A DNA stretch of 64,000 nt, from assembly GCF_900111685.1 (NCBI RefSeq), contig NZ_FOHX01000017.1:62001-126000 (forward strand), in the 5' to 3' direction. The position numbers and the translations under genes are program-made. The DNA is from Nonomuraea wenchangensis (GTDB lineage Bacteria > Actinomycetota > Actinomycetes > Streptosporangiales > Streptosporangiaceae). Shown in pieces: positions 63,070 to 64,000 of this stretch (the stretch's first letter is position 1; every line of letters starts with the position of its first letter). The notes beneath the pieces are model-generated. The model had not been told where the DNA came from, made no database searches, and saw only the letters and a program-made list of their open reading frames with translations.

Positions 63070-64000
63070 CTAGGGCATCGGGTCGAGGCCGTGCAGGGGG
63101 AACACCGCTTTGCGGGTCGCCATGACCGCACGGTCGATGGGGTCCGCTGGGTCATAACCTGCCGAGATATCACGAAATTCCGGGTTTCGGCCATCTGTCA
63201 TGGTCAGCGGGGGCGTCTCGCCGGTGCGCTCCCGGACGTACCTGCGCCACTCCTCGCTGGTCGGCGTGGCCGGGGCGACCGGGTGACCCGCCGCCTCGGC
63301 GAGCAGGTGCGTCCACGCCCTCGGGACGACCTGGACCAGCTCGTAGCCGCCGCCCCCGACCGCGATCCAGCGCCCGCCCGCCGTCTCGTGGGCCAGGCGG
63401 TGCAGGGCGGCGTAGGCGAGGCGCTGGCCGTCGACGCTCAGCATGAGGTTGGCCAGCGGGTCGAGCGCGTGGCTGTCGCAGCCGTGCTGGGTCACCAGCA
63501 CCTCGGGCCGGAACTCGTGCAGCAGCGGCGGCACGACCGCGTGGAAGGCCCGCAGCCAGCCCGCGTCGCCGCAGCCGGCCGGCAGCGCCACGTTGACCGC
63601 CGTGCCCTCGGCGCCGGTCTCCTCGGGGAAGCCGGTGCCGGGGAACAGCGTGCGCGGGCTCTCGTGCAGGCTGATCGTCAGCACCCGAGGGTCGTCGTAG
63701 AAGGCCGTCTGGACGCCGTCGCCGTGGTGGACGTCGACGTCGACGTACGCGATCCGGCCCACCCCGCGCTCCAGCAGCCAGGCGATGGCGAGCGCCGGGT
63801 CGTTGTAGACGCAGAAGCCGCTCGCCATGGCCGGCATGGCGTGGTGGAGCCCGCCCGCGATGTTGACGGCGTGCTCGGCCGCGCCCTCCCAGATCGTCCG
63901 GGCGGCGGCCAGCGAGGCGCCCGCGATCAGCGCCGACGCCTCGTGCACGCCCTTGAACGCCGGGTTGTCCATGGTGCCGAGCCCGCAGCCGAGGTCGGGC
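63070..64000 (-). CDS. AcuC-type class II histone deacetylase-family protein (5' end outside window)
   Basis: The frame is open to the right edge, so the start is missing; 310 residues are visible. GGLHHAMPAMASGFCVYNDPALAI, YVDVDVHHGDGVQTAFYDDPRVLTISLHES and GGGGYE carry the zinc-binding Asp and His residues of the arginase/deacetylase fold. AcuC removes acetyl groups from acetyl-CoA synthetase and other proteins. Confidence 0.9.
   Translation of the reverse strand, partial: PDLGCGLGTMDNPAFKGVHEASALIAGASLAAARTIWEGAAEHAVNIAGGLHHAMPAMASGFCVYNDPALAIAWLLERGVGRIAYVDVDVHHGDGVQTAFYDDPRVLTISLHESPRTLFPGTGFPEETGAEGTAVNVALPAGCGDAGWLRAFHAVVPPLLHEFRPEVLVTQHGCDSHALDPLANLMLSVDGQRLAYAALHRLAHETAGGRWIAVGGGGYELVQVVPRAWTHLLAEAAGHPVAPATPTSEEWRRYVRERTGETPPLTMTDGRNPEFRDISAGYDPADPIDRAVMATRKAVFPLHGLDPMP

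Overview
The window reads as a chromosome segment of a high-GC filamentous actinomycete. A Streptosporangiales-type genome such as Nonomuraea is a guess and not a claim. The evidence is a full 14-subunit nuo operon next to menaquinone genes, a rex-hemACDB cluster, a BldC-like regulator, a BldN-like sigma factor with an RsbN-like partner, and many genes whose start codon lies 6-8 nt after a TANNNT -10 box, which suggests leaderless mRNAs.

Positions 1-15300 are accessory. They hold a truncated serine hydrolase, two NarL-type two-component pairs (one in an operon with an Lnt-like acyltransferase), a block of an F420-type oxidoreductase, HAD phosphatase, MFS exporter and MocR regulator, and then three toxin-antitoxin (TA) operons. 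The most unusual structure is here. Downstream of an intact msrA (15197-15859) there are three displaced copies of its 3' end (14280-14390, 13264-13374, 11699-11809). Each is exactly 111 nt, aligns to the gene without gaps and ends in its own stop. A fourth 25-nt remnant lies at 6711-6735. The copies alternate with the TA operons, all on the msrA strand: msrA, HigBA, copy, Phd-RelE, copy, VapBC, copy, metabolic cargo, short remnant. The three full copies also share about 15 nt just upstream of the msrA homology that msrA itself lacks, as expected of the conserved end of an integrating element. I read this as repeated site-specific insertion into the 3' end of msrA, each event rebuilding the gene and displacing the old end. 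No recombinase is visible. Decayed pieces of two TA modules (3067-3117 and 8165-8212) extend the pattern.

Positions 15900-35440 are core respiration: a RarD-like transporter (+), then on the minus strand menG, menJ, nuoA-N and a polyprenyl diphosphate synthase. A perfect Rex operator (34540-34559) lies ahead of menJ-nuo. Together these make the quinone side chain, finish menaquinone and reduce it with NADH, under control of the NADH/NAD+ ratio.

Positions 35500-45860 hold a secreted beta-propeller protein, a BldC-like regulator, a lethal-factor-like metalloprotease with a small partner gene, the system II cytochrome c maturation operon (TlpA-like thioredoxin, CcdA, ResB, CcsB), a histidine phosphatase, an EamA transporter and a LysR regulator divergent from a 36-residue gene. 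Positions 45866-53700 hold heme synthesis: rex-hemA-hemC-cobA/hemD-hemB, a small primase-polymerase-like gene and hemL. A Rex operator lies between rex and a divergent glutaredoxin-like gene.

Positions 53700-64000 hold a membrane protein ending in an ABM domain, the BldN/RsbN-like pair, a HAD phosphatase, an ECF sigma factor coupled to an LCP-domain protein, an acyltransferase with an epimerase, the tiny ribosomal protein bS22, an excisionase-like regulator, a phosphatase-like gene and a truncated AcuC-type deacetylase.
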